Below are positions 25,185 to 33,742 of a stretch of 64,000 nt of DNA, piece after piece. The stretch lies in assembly GCF_041261205.1 (NCBI RefSeq), contig NZ_JBGCCH010000001.1, forward strand, positions 434,001-498,000, written 5' to 3'. Made by a program: the position numbers and the translations under genes. The DNA comes from Catenulispora sp. MAP5-51 (GTDB lineage: Bacteria; Actinomycetota; Actinomycetes; Streptomycetales; Catenulisporaceae). Position 1 is the stretch's first letter; each line of letters starts with the position of its first letter. Below the pieces are notes generated by a model that worked only from the letters and a program-made list of their open reading frames with translations, made no database searches and was not told the DNA's origin.

Positions 25185-27620
25185 ATGCTCCGCACCACGA
25201 CCGTGATCGTCGTAGCCGCCGTCGGCTCCGCGATCGCTTTGACCGTCCCGGCACCGGCAGCGTCTGCCGGACCCAGCGCCGCGCCCCCGCTTCCGGCAGG
25301 TGCGAGCGTCCCGTTCACCGAGTACGACTCGGTGAACGCCGCCGCGACGAACGGCACCGTCACCGCCACTTCGCGTGCCTTCACCCAGCTCGCGGCCGAG
25401 GCCACCGGCCGCCGCGCGGTCCAGCTGGCCGCCGGCCAGTACGTCGAGTTCGTTCTTGCAAAGCCCGCTGACGCGGTCGACGTCCGCTACTCGACAGCCG
25501 ACGGCAGCGCCGACTCCACGCTCCAGGTCACCGCTGGTGGCCAAGCGCCCGGAACCTTGCTCGCCTCGCTGCCCACGACCGCCAAGTACTCGCACTTCTA
25601 CGGGAACCACCCGTTCACCAAGAACCCCGCCGACGGCGGTCAGCACCACTACTTCGACGACACCCGCGCCCTGCTGGGCCGGGTCCTGCCCGCCGGAACC
25701 CGGGTGCGGATCACGGCGTCGGCCCCGACGACCGTCGACGTCGCCGACTTCGAGGACGTCGCGCCGGCAGCCGCGGCACCGGCCGGTTCCCTCAGCGTCC
25801 TGGACTTCGGCGCAGACCCGACCGGCGCGACCGATTCCGGTCAGGCGATCCAGAACGCCATCGACGCCGGCGCCGCCGCGCACCGGACGGTCTGGATCCC
25901 GCCGGGCACGTTCACCGTCACCCGCCAGCTCACCGTCGACACCGTCACGGTCGTCGGCGCCGGGCCCTGGTACTCGGTCCTGCACGGCGCGGGCGTCGGC
26001 GTCTTCGGCAAGCCCGCCCCGACTCCCAGCACCGTCGTCCACCTGAGCGGCTTCGCCATCTTCGGCGAGACGACCATGCGCGACGATTCCGTCTCCGACA
26101 GCGGTCTGGGCGGATCGCTTGGTGGCGGCTCGACGGTTGACGACCTCTGGATCCAGCACACCAAGGTCGGAATGTGGTTCGACGGTCCGGCCGACGGGCT
26201 GACCGTCTCGGACACCCGCATCCAGGACACCACCGCCGACGGCGTCAACCTGCACGACGGCGTCAGCCACGTCACGGTCCAGAACACCTTCGTCCGCAAC
26301 ACCGGCGACGACGGCATGGCGATGTGGTCCGACCAGAACGCCGACCACGACAACGCCTTCGTCCACGACACGGTGGTCCAGCCTCAGCTCGCCAACGGCT
26401 TCGCCGTCTACGGCGGGCACGACAACACGGTCAGCGACGACCTCGCCGCCGACACCGTCACCCAGGGCGGCGGCGTCCACGTCGGCAACCGCTTCGGCTC
26501 GGTCCCGCTGTCCGGGACGACGACCATCGCCGGCGACGTCCTGCTGCGCACCGGCGACCTGGTCCCCAACGACCCGACCGAGATCGGGGCGCTGTGGTTC
26601 GACGCCGCCGACTCGCCGATGACCGGCGCGATCGCCGTCCACGACGACACGCTCCTGGACAGCTCCTACGCCGGGATCCAGTTCGTCGGCAAGAGCATCA
26701 CGAACGTCTCGGTCGACCGGGTCGCCATCGCCGGCGCGGGGACGTTCGCCGTGCAACTCCAGGGCCCCGGCGCCGCGACGTTCTCGAACGTCGTCGCGGT
26801 CGGTCTCGGCGCGCGCGCCGGAACCTATGACTGCGCCAGCGGATTCGCCCTCACCAAGTCCGGGCTGAACGCCGGCTGGAACACCACCGCCTGCGGCTTC
26901 CCGCCGAGCGGGGCGCTGACGATCGACAAGGCCGCCGGCGTCGACTTCGGCTTCCAGGCCCTCAACACCGCCGCGACCCAGCCGATCACGATCACCAACC
27001 CCGGGCCGAAGCCCATCACCGTGCAGAGCATCACCGCGCCCGCCGGGTTCACCACCGACCACCCCTGCGGGACCATCGCGGTCGGCGCGTCGTGCACCGT
27101 CCACGTCGGGTTCGACCCGGCCACGTCCGGCAACTTCACCGGGCTGCTCACGATCGACAGCACCTCGCCGGCCGGTCCTTACGTCGTCGGGCTCAAGGGC
27201 GTCGGCTACGACCCGAACGGCGACCTCGCGCTGGGACGGACCGCGACCTCCAGCTCCCAGCAGTGCTCGTGGTGCGGTCCGGACAAGCTCACCGACGGCG
27301 ACCCCACCACCTACTTCGAGAGCGCCGACGGGACGTTCCCGCAGACCGCGACCGTCGACCTCGGCCAGACCGTCTCGGTGGACCGGATCGTGCTGAAGCT
27401 GCCGCCGAACTGGGGCGCGCGGACCCAGACGATCGCGGTCTCGGCCGACGGCGCGCCGCTGGTGGCCTCCGCCGACTACGTCTTCGACCCGGCGGTCGCC
27501 GGCAACTCGGTGACGATCACCTTCCCCGCCCGGAGTGTCCGCACCCTGACGCTCACCGTCACCGGCAACACCGGCTGGCCCGCCGCCCAGCTGTCCGAGT
27601 TCGAAGCGTACGCGCACTGA
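25185..27620 (+). CDS. Secreted GH87 alpha-1,3-glucanase-type enzyme with C-terminal discoidin domain
   Basis: An 811-residue secreted enzyme. In order: a signal peptide to about residue 28; an N-terminal beta module (about 30-190); a beta-helix catalytic domain (about 205-575); an Ig-like choice-of-anchor module (about 580-690, ITITNPGPKPITVQSI); and an F5/8-type C (discoidin) domain to the end. The catalytic part matches family GH87 (alpha-1,3-glucanase/mycodextranase), with D352 and the pair D375-D376 in RNTGDDGMAMWSD. The 23-residue spacing equals that of the three catalytic Asp known in the Bacillus enzyme. It should attack fungal alpha-1,3-glucan or nigeran. It is followed at 11 bp by a second GH87 gene. 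Pectate lyase is the main alternative. Confidence 0.75.
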   Translation: MLRTTTVIVVAAVGSAIALTVPAPAASAGPSAAPPLPAGASVPFTEYDSVNAAATNGTVTATSRAFTQLAAEATGRRAVQLAAGQYVEFVLAKPADAVDVRYSTADGSADSTLQVTAGGQAPGTLLASLPTTAKYSHFYGNHPFTKNPADGGQHHYFDDTRALLGRVLPAGTRVRITASAPTTVDVADFEDVAPAAAAPAGSLSVLDFGADPTGATDSGQAIQNAIDAGAAAHRTVWIPPGTFTVTRQLTVDTVTVVGAGPWYSVLHGAGVGVFGKPAPTPSTVVHLSGFAIFGETTMRDDSVSDSGLGGSLGGGSTVDDLWIQHTKVGMWFDGPADGLTVSDTRIQDTTADGVNLHDGVSHVTVQNTFVRNTGDDGMAMWSDQNADHDNAFVHDTVVQPQLANGFAVYGGHDNTVSDDLAADTVTQGGGVHVGNRFGSVPLSGTTTIAGDVLLRTGDLVPNDPTEIGALWFDAADSPMTGAIAVHDDTLLDSSYAGIQFVGKSITNVSVDRVAIAGAGTFAVQLQGPGAATFSNVVAVGLGARAGTYDCASGFALTKSGLNAGWNTTACGFPPSGALTIDKAAGVDFGFQALNTAATQPITITNPGPKPITVQSITAPAGFTTDHPCGTIAVGASCTVHVGFDPATSGNFTGLLTIDSTSPAGPYVVGLKGVGYDPNGDLALGRTATSSSQQCSWCGPDKLTDGDPTTYFESADGTFPQTATVDLGQTVSVDRIVLKLPPNWGARTQTIAVSADGAPLVASADYVFDPAVAGNSVTITFPARSVRTLTLTVTGNTGWPAAQLSEFEAYAH

Positions 27621-27631
27621 AAGGAGTGATC

Positions 27632-30600
27632 ATGTCCCCCACACCCACCCCCATCCCCCACAGACCACTCGCTGCGGTTCGAGGACGCAGACGAGCCTTG
27701 GCGATGTCGACCGCGGGAGCGGTCACCTTCGCCACCGTCGCCGTCTGGGCCATGGCGCACTCGGCGTCGGCCGCCGGTACGACGTACGAAGCGGAGAACG
27801 CGTCGCTGTCCGGCGGCGCGGTCGTCGCCACCGACCACGCGAACTACACCGGTACCGGCTTCGTCGGCGGCTATACGGATACGAACAAGGGTTCTGCGAA
27901 CACGGCCTTCACCGTCAGCGCCTCCGCTGCCGGGAACGAGACCGTCGCGCTGCGCTATGCCAACGGAACCGGCGCGCAGATGTCGCTGTCGTTGTACGTC
28001 AACGGCACGAAGCTCAAGCAGATCCTGCTCCCGGCCACGGCGAACTGGGACACCTGGACGACCGAGACCGAGACGGTCGCGCTGAACGCCGGCAGCGACA
28101 CGATCTCGTACAAGTTCGACTCCTCCGACCTGGGCAACGTCAACCTCGACAACATCACCGTCACCCCGCCGACGCCGCCGCCGGCCGGCCAGTTCGAGGC
28201 CGAGAGCGCGGCGCTGTCCGGCGGCGCGGTCGTCGAGAGCGACCACGCGAACTACACCGGTACCGGCTTCGTCGGCGGCTACACCGATACGAACAAGGGT
28301 TCTGCGAACACGGCGTTCAGCGTGCCGGAGTCCACCGCCGGATCCACGACGACGACGCTGCGCTATGCGAACGGCACCGGCGCGCAGATGTCGCTGTCGT
28401 TGTACGTCAACGGCACCAAGCTCAAGCAGATCCTGCTCCCGGCCACGGCGAACTGGGACACGTGGGGGACCGAGACCGAGACCATCAGCCTGAACTCGGG
28501 AAGCAACACGGTCTCCTACAAGTTCGACTCCTCGGACCTGGGCAACGTCAACCTCGACAACATCGTCGTCGCCCCGATCACTCCACCGACCAGCACGCCG
28601 AGCAGCACGCCGTCCAGCACGCCGTCGACCTCCCCGAGCTCCAGCCCGCCGCCGCCGTCCGGTGCGACCTACGAGGCCGAGACCGCCTTCACCGCCGGCG
28701 GTCCGACCGTCGCGACCTCGACCAGCGGCTACACCGGCACCGGCTACCTGACCGGTTTCACCAACCAGGGCGCCGAGACCGTCATCGACGCCGAGGTGCC
28801 GACCGCCGGCACCGACGCCGTGACGCTTCGCTACGCGAACACCAGCGGCTCGGCGCAGACGATCTCGCTGTACATCAATGGTCTGAAGAGCCGCCAGCTC
28901 TCGCTGCCGGCCGGCAGCGGATGGCTGACCTCTGCGCAGAACATCGCCCTGCGCTCCGGTGAGAACCTCATAGGCCTCCAGCACGACAGTGGCGACAGCG
29001 GTAACGTCGCCATCGACAACGTCACGGTCGCGAACGGCACCGCGCTGGCTGCCGTCGGCGCGACGCTCCCATACACCGAGTACACCGCGACGAGTCCGCA
29101 GACGCAGACCAACGGCACGGTCCTGCCGGCCAGCACCAGCTATCCGAGCATCCAGGCCGAATCGACCGGCCGCCGAGCGGTCCAGCTGACCGCCACCGGA
29201 CAGTACATGCAGGTCACGCTGACCCACCCGACCAACTCGATCGTGGTCCGCTACTCGATCCCCGACAACTCCGACGGCTCCACAGCGAGCGCACCGATCG
29301 CGTTGTACGCCAACGGGAACAAGGTCCAGGACCTCACCCTCACCACCAAGTACTCCTGGCTCTACGGCGGCGGCTACTACGACACGCACTCCCCAAGCAG
29401 CGGCGCCGCGCACCACTTCTACGACGAGACCAGGGCCCTGATCGGCAACTGGCCCGCCGGAACGGTGCTGAAGCTCCAGAAGGACGCCGCCGACACCGCC
29501 GCCTCCTACACCTTCGACGTCATCGACACCGAGCAGGTGGACGCGGCCTTCGCGATACCGGCGAACTTCGTCCCGATCACCGACTACGGCGTCACGCCGA
29601 ACAACGGCGCCGACGACACCTCGGCGATCAACAACGCGCTGAGCGCGCTGGCCGGGACCGGCACGGGTCTGTACTTCCCGTCCGGGACCTACGACATCTC
29701 CGGCCGGATCACCATCAACGGCGTCCCGGTGCGCGGCGCCGGCGAGTGGTACACGACGATCCAGTCCACGGCCGAGAACGGCAGCGGCGGTCTGTACACC
29801 ACCGCCGGCGTGAACCAGATCGCCGACCTGACCATCTCCGGCGACCAGACCTCGCGGAACAACGACTCCGGCGCGGCCGCGATCGAGGGGACCTTCGCTC
29901 AGGGCTCGCTGCTGTTCGACGTTTGGATGGAGCACACGAAGGTCGGGCTGTGGGCGGTCCCCGCTGTCGGGCTCTACGCCTCGGGGCTGCGCGTCCGCGA
30001 CGTCTTCGCCGACGGCGTCCACGTCCACGGCGGAAGCAGCGGGACCCGGATCGACCAGTCGCAGGTGCGCAACACCGGCGACGACAACCTCGCGCTGGAC
30101 ACCGAGGGCGGCAACGTCGTGAACTGCTCGCTGGTCGACAACACTGCCGAGAGCCCGATCCAGGCCAACGGGATCGGCGTCTACGGCGGAAGCGGCAACG
30201 CAGTGGTCGGCAATCAGGTCTCCGACACTGTCGCCTTCGGCTCCGGTATCACCATCAGCACCCGCTTCGGCGCCGGATTCAACGGTCCCACCACGGTGTC
30301 CGGCAACGCGCTGACGCGCACCGGCTCCTATGAATACAACGCCGGTTCCAGCATCGGCGCGCTGTGGCTCTACGCGAGCCAGTCCGACATGACTCAGCCG
30401 GTGACCGTCTCCAACAACACGATCACCAACGCCACCTACGAGGCGGTGCTGATGGGCGACGGCAAGCAGATCTCCAACCTGACGCTGGACCATCTGGCGA
30501 TCAGCGGTGCCGGGACGTACGGCATCAACATCAGGAACCTGACCGGCGGCGGGATGACGGCGAACTACGTGACCGTCACCGGTGCGGCCTCCGGCGGTCT

Positions 30601-30655
30601 GAACAACCCCGGGAACTACGCGATCACGCGGGGACCGGGGGACAGCGGCTGGTAG
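27632..30655 (+). CDS. Secreted GH87 enzyme with three CBM35-like domains
   Basis: A 1007-residue secreted enzyme. A signal peptide (about 1-48) is followed by three carbohydrate-binding modules of the CBM35/CBM6 type. The first two are nearly identical (YEAENASLSGGAVV and FEAESAALSGGAVV); the third (YEAETAFTAGGPTV) is diverged and follows a Pro/Ser/Thr linker. A beta module and the GH87-type catalytic beta-helix follow, with D794 and D817-D818 in RNTGDDNLALD, again 23 residues apart. The catalytic half is a paralogue of the preceding protein. ATG 27632 follows AAGGAG; the two genes form one unit. A strong hairpin follows the stop. Confidence 0.75.
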   Translation: MSPTPTPIPHRPLAAVRGRRRALAMSTAGAVTFATVAVWAMAHSASAAGTTYEAENASLSGGAVVATDHANYTGTGFVGGYTDTNKGSANTAFTVSASAAGNETVALRYANGTGAQMSLSLYVNGTKLKQILLPATANWDTWTTETETVALNAGSDTISYKFDSSDLGNVNLDNITVTPPTPPPAGQFEAESAALSGGAVVESDHANYTGTGFVGGYTDTNKGSANTAFSVPESTAGSTTTTLRYANGTGAQMSLSLYVNGTKLKQILLPATANWDTWGTETETISLNSGSNTVSYKFDSSDLGNVNLDNIVVAPITPPTSTPSSTPSSTPSTSPSSSPPPPSGATYEAETAFTAGGPTVATSTSGYTGTGYLTGFTNQGAETVIDAEVPTAGTDAVTLRYANTSGSAQTISLYINGLKSRQLSLPAGSGWLTSAQNIALRSGENLIGLQHDSGDSGNVAIDNVTVANGTALAAVGATLPYTEYTATSPQTQTNGTVLPASTSYPSIQAESTGRRAVQLTATGQYMQVTLTHPTNSIVVRYSIPDNSDGSTASAPIALYANGNKVQDLTLTTKYSWLYGGGYYDTHSPSSGAAHHFYDETRALIGNWPAGTVLKLQKDAADTAASYTFDVIDTEQVDAAFAIPANFVPITDYGVTPNNGADDTSAINNALSALAGTGTGLYFPSGTYDISGRITINGVPVRGAGEWYTTIQSTAENGSGGLYTTAGVNQIADLTISGDQTSRNNDSGAAAIEGTFAQGSLLFDVWMEHTKVGLWAVPAVGLYASGLRVRDVFADGVHVHGGSSGTRIDQSQVRNTGDDNLALDTEGGNVVNCSLVDNTAESPIQANGIGVYGGSGNAVVGNQVSDTVAFGSGITISTRFGAGFNGPTTVSGNALTRTGSYEYNAGSSIGALWLYASQSDMTQPVTVSNNTITNATYEAVLMGDGKQISNLTLDHLAISGAGTYGINIRNLTGGGMTANYVTVTGAASGGLNNPGNYAITRGPGDSGW
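27787..28571 (+). repeat. Near-identical tandem duplication of a CBM35 module
   Basis: About 380 bp at 27787-28166 is repeated at 28196-28571, with long identical runs (for example ATACGAACAAGGGTTCTGCG in both). Synonymous as well as coding positions match, so the duplication is recent or kept uniform by gene conversion. The third module in the same gene is clearly older. Confidence 0.9.
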
Positions 30656-30674
30656 TCCGCATCGCAGCACTCGC

Positions 30675-30717
30675 CCGACCCGGTGTCGCGTCGCTCCGCT
30701 TCGCGACACCGGGTCGG
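30675..30717 (+). terminator. Perfect 16-bp hairpin after the GH87 pair
   Basis: CCGACCCGGTGTCGCG (30675-30690) and CGCGACACCGGGTCGG (30702-30717) are exact complements around an 11-nt loop. They start 19 bp after the stop codon. It is very stable and lacks a T-run, as usual in this group. It would separate the GH87 genes from the following alpha-glucosidase. Confidence 0.75.
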
Positions 30718-30783
30718 CGCCGGCTCCTGCACCGGCATCGGCACGACGTACGAAGCTTGCGAACCACACAGACGGGAACCTCC

Positions 30784-32433
30784 ATGCCTGAAACCACCAC
30801 CGGCCCCGCGACGACCGCCTGGTGGCGCACCGCGTCGATCTACCAGATCTACGTCCGCAGCTTCGCCGACGCCGATGGGGACGGGATCGGGGACCTCGCC
30901 GGCATCCGTTCCAGACTGCCGTACCTGCGTGATCTCGGAGTGGACGCGCTGTGGCTCACGCCCTGGTACGTCTCGCCGATGGCCGACGCCGGGTACGACG
31001 TCGCCGACTACTGCGACATCGACCCGGTCTTCGGGGATCTGGGCCAGGCGGAGGCACTGATCGACGCGGTGCACGAGCACGGGTTGCGGATCATCATCGA
31101 CATCGTCCCCAACCACTGCTCCGATCAGCATCCCTGGTTCCAGGCGGCGCTGGCGGCCGGCCCCGGCTCGCCGGACCGCGACCGCTTCTGGTTCGTCGAG
31201 GGCAGGGGATCCGGCGGCGAGCTTCCGCCCAATGACTGGCAGGCGTACTTCGGCGGACCGGCGTGGACGCGCATCACCGAGCCCGACGGCAGCCCGGGCC
31301 CGTGGTACCTGCACATGTTCACCCCGGAGCAGCCGGACCTGAACTGGGAGGACCCCGGGACGCTCGCCGCCTTCGAGGAGATCCTCCGGTTCTGGCTCGA
31401 CCGCGGGGTCGACGGCTTCCGGATCGACGTCGCCCACGGGCTGATGAAGAAGCACGGGCTTCCGGACGTCGGTCCCGTCCCGATCCCCGACGACCTTCCC
31501 TACCAGGACCGGCCCGAAGTGCACGACGTGTACCGCGCCTGGCGCCGGGTCACCGACTCCTACGACGGCGAGCGCGTGATGGTCGGCGAGATCTGGCTGC
31601 CGACCCCCGAGCAGTACACGCGCTACCTGCGTCCCGACGAGCTGCACTCGGCCTTCAACTTCGAGTTCCTGTGCAGCGCGTGGGAGCCCGCGGCGATCCG
31701 CGACGTCATCGACTACACCCTCGCCTCCCACGCCGGCGTCGGGGCCCCGCCGACCTGGGTGCTGTCCAACCACGACACGATCCGGCACGTCACCCGCTAC
31801 GGCCGCGCGGACACCAGCTTCGACATGGGCCACAAGCGCCACGACGACCCGTCGGACATGGCCCTGGGCACCCGCCGCGCCCGGGCGGCGGCGCTGCTGA
31901 CCATGGCGCTGCCCGGCGGCGTCTACGTCTATCAAGGGGACGAACTCGGCCTGCCCGAGGTCGTCGACATCCCCGCGGACCGCATCCAGGACCCGACCTG
32001 GGAGCGCTCCGGCCACACCGACCGCGGCCGCGACGGCTGCCGGGTCCCCCTGCCGTGGTCCGGCGACGCGCCGCCGTTCGGCTTCTCCGGCCCCCACCCG
32101 CAGGCCGAACCCTGGCTGCCGCAACCGGCCGGCTGGCAGCAGAGCACGGTCGCGCGGCAGAGTACGGACCCCGAGTCGATGCTGAACCTGTATCAGGACG
32201 CGCTGGCGCTGCGCCGCAAGCTGATCGCGCAGCTGCCCACCGACGTGACCTGGATCGACTCCGGCGCCGACGTCCTGGCGTTCTCGCGCTCGGAGGCCTT
32301 CACCTGCATGGTGAACTTCTCCGACCGCCCGATCGCCCTTCCCCACGGGCATCGGGTACTGGCCAGCAGTGAGGCGGCGACCGGCGACCTGCTTCCGCCG
32401 AACGCCGCCGTGTGGCTGGGCGCGGATTCCTAG
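30784..32433 (+). CDS. GH13 alpha-glucosidase (second copy), cytoplasmic
   Basis: A 549-residue paralogue of the enzyme at 17128, collinear throughout (both contain DIVPNHCSDQH, LPPNDWQ and RYGRADTSF). Conserved regions are GFRIDVAHG with nucleophile D215, MVGEIWL with acid/base E269 and VLSNHD with D331. There is no signal peptide, so it acts on imported sugars. Region II differs from the first copy (FRIDVAHGL against VRIDSAALL), and the neighbourhood of the nucleophile helps set linkage choice in GH13_30-type enzymes, so the two may prefer different linkages. ATG 30784 is used; it follows the hairpin at 30675, so it probably has its own promoter. Confidence 0.9.
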   Translation: MPETTTGPATTAWWRTASIYQIYVRSFADADGDGIGDLAGIRSRLPYLRDLGVDALWLTPWYVSPMADAGYDVADYCDIDPVFGDLGQAEALIDAVHEHGLRIIIDIVPNHCSDQHPWFQAALAAGPGSPDRDRFWFVEGRGSGGELPPNDWQAYFGGPAWTRITEPDGSPGPWYLHMFTPEQPDLNWEDPGTLAAFEEILRFWLDRGVDGFRIDVAHGLMKKHGLPDVGPVPIPDDLPYQDRPEVHDVYRAWRRVTDSYDGERVMVGEIWLPTPEQYTRYLRPDELHSAFNFEFLCSAWEPAAIRDVIDYTLASHAGVGAPPTWVLSNHDTIRHVTRYGRADTSFDMGHKRHDDPSDMALGTRRARAAALLTMALPGGVYVYQGDELGLPEVVDIPADRIQDPTWERSGHTDRGRDGCRVPLPWSGDAPPFGFSGPHPQAEPWLPQPAGWQQSTVARQSTDPESMLNLYQDALALRRKLIAQLPTDVTWIDSGADVLAFSRSEAFTCMVNFSDRPIALPHGHRVLASSEAATGDLLPPNAAVWLGADS

Positions 32434-32547
32434 AGGACCGGTTCGCCACGCGTGGCCAAGCCACCAGCCGCGCATTCCCGCGAGCTTGAATAAGATCGTT
32501 GCTCGAATCAGCGGTGTGTGGCGGTGCGTTTACGTACTCTGACTTCC

Positions 32548-33705
32548 ATGGACGCGAGCTCCGGTGCAGGGGAGGGGCTGCCCGCCGCCGCGGTCGCGTC
32601 GCCCGGCTTCGGGCGGCGTTTGGCCGAGCTGCGTGCGGCGCGGGGCTGGTCGCTTTCGGTGCTGGCCGAGCGGACGAGGATCTCCGTCTCGCACCTGGGC
32701 AATCTGGAGCGGTCCGAGCGCCGGCCCTCGCGGCAGCTGGCGGAGATCTGCGACCGGGTGCTCGGCGGGGGCGGGGAACTCATCGCGCTCGTCCCGGCGC
32801 CGGTGGGGCCGCTCGCGCCCGACGCGGGGGCGCTGGTCGTCGGGTACACGGCGGTGCTGGAATCGCTGCGCGATCTCGGCAGGTCGACCGGGCCGCGTTT
32901 CGTTCTCGGCCCGCTCGTCGCGGCGGTGCGGGTGCTCCGTGACGGCGCGGCGGGGGTCGACGGCGACGACGGCCGCGCCCTGTGGCTGTTGGCGGCGCGC
33001 TTCGCGGAGTACACGGGGTGGATGGCTCAGGAGTCGGGCAACGATGTGTCCGCCATCCGCTGGTGCCAGACGGCTGTGCAGTGCGCAGATCGCGGGGGAG
33101 ACCCGACGATGGCGGCCTATGCGCTGGTCAGACGTGCCCTGATCGCGCAGCATCGCGGCGATGCGAAGAGCGCGATCGGTTTCGCCCGCCGGGCCGCGGC
33201 CCATCCGGCCGTGTCCGCCGAGGTCCGGCAGGTGTCCGCCGTGGGAGCCGGCGGCGGACACCTGCCGGACGTCGCGGCGGCCGCCCGGATCCGGGCCTTC
33301 GCCGCGCGCCGCGAAGCACAAGCCCATGCCCTGACCGGCGATGAACGGTCGTGCCGCCGGGCGCTGGAGACGTCCCGAGAGCTCATCCTGCGGCACCCGG
33401 AGCCGGCCCCCGGCAGCTGGGGGTGGGGTCCGCGGGCCACGCCCGAGACGCTGGGCCTGGTCGAGGCGTCGTGTCTGGTCGCCCTGGGGCACTTCGGCCG
33501 AGCCGTGCGGCTCTTCGAAGCCGAGTTCGCCCGGTTGCCGGTCGCTGACAACGCGCATCAGCGCTTCGTCGTGCGCTACGCCGCGGCGCTGGCCGGGGCC
33601 GGCGATGCCGGCCGGGCGCGCGAAGTCCTCGCCGGTCTGCGTCCGGCGGCCGACCGTCTGGATTCGGCGACGGTTCGCAACGAGCTGCGGTCAGTCGGGT
33701 GCTGA
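32548..33705 (+). CDS. XRE-family regulator with C-terminal TPR-like region
   Basis: About 385 residues. The N-terminal helix-turn-helix is FGRRLAELRAARGWSLSVLAERTRISVSHLGNLERSERRPSRQLAEICDRVL, a standard XRE domain. From about residue 110 the protein is Ala/Arg-rich and helical (AAYALVRRALIAQHRGDAKSAIGFARRAAAHP), like the TPR-type sensing regions of actinobacterial XRE proteins. ATG 32548 is chosen because it begins shortly before the domain; an in-frame start at 32518 is possible. It lies 37 bp upstream of the TIR-WD40 gene in the same direction, so co-transcription is likely. Confidence 0.85.
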   Translation: MDASSGAGEGLPAAAVASPGFGRRLAELRAARGWSLSVLAERTRISVSHLGNLERSERRPSRQLAEICDRVLGGGGELIALVPAPVGPLAPDAGALVVGYTAVLESLRDLGRSTGPRFVLGPLVAAVRVLRDGAAGVDGDDGRALWLLAARFAEYTGWMAQESGNDVSAIRWCQTAVQCADRGGDPTMAAYALVRRALIAQHRGDAKSAIGFARRAAAHPAVSAEVRQVSAVGAGGGHLPDVAAAARIRAFAARREAQAHALTGDERSCRRALETSRELILRHPEPAPGSWGWGPRATPETLGLVEASCLVALGHFGRAVRLFEAEFARLPVADNAHQRFVVRYAAALAGAGDAGRAREVLAGLRPAADRLDSATVRNELRSVGC

Positions 33706-33742
33706 CCGGCTTGATGGTCTGTCCTTCTCGTCAAGGAGTCCG

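Noticed and set aside
25185-30655. Calling the two beta-helix enzymes pectate lyases or polygalacturonases
   Set aside because: The GDD pair with an Asp 23 residues earlier and the surrounding sequence fit GH87 better; GH28 motifs such as NTDG with RxK are missing.
27476-30769. Very long open frame (over 1,000 codons) on the minus strand across the GH87 genes
   Set aside because: It is antisense to two genes with signal peptides, domains and ribosome sites. Its translation is low-complexity Gly/Arg/Val/Asp typical of reverse frames in GC-rich DNA.
32445-32456. Palindrome GCCACGCGTGGC after the second alpha-glucosidase gene
   Set aside because: A 12-bp palindrome without a loop is a poor terminator and, in GC-rich DNA, could be chance; no partner site was seen.
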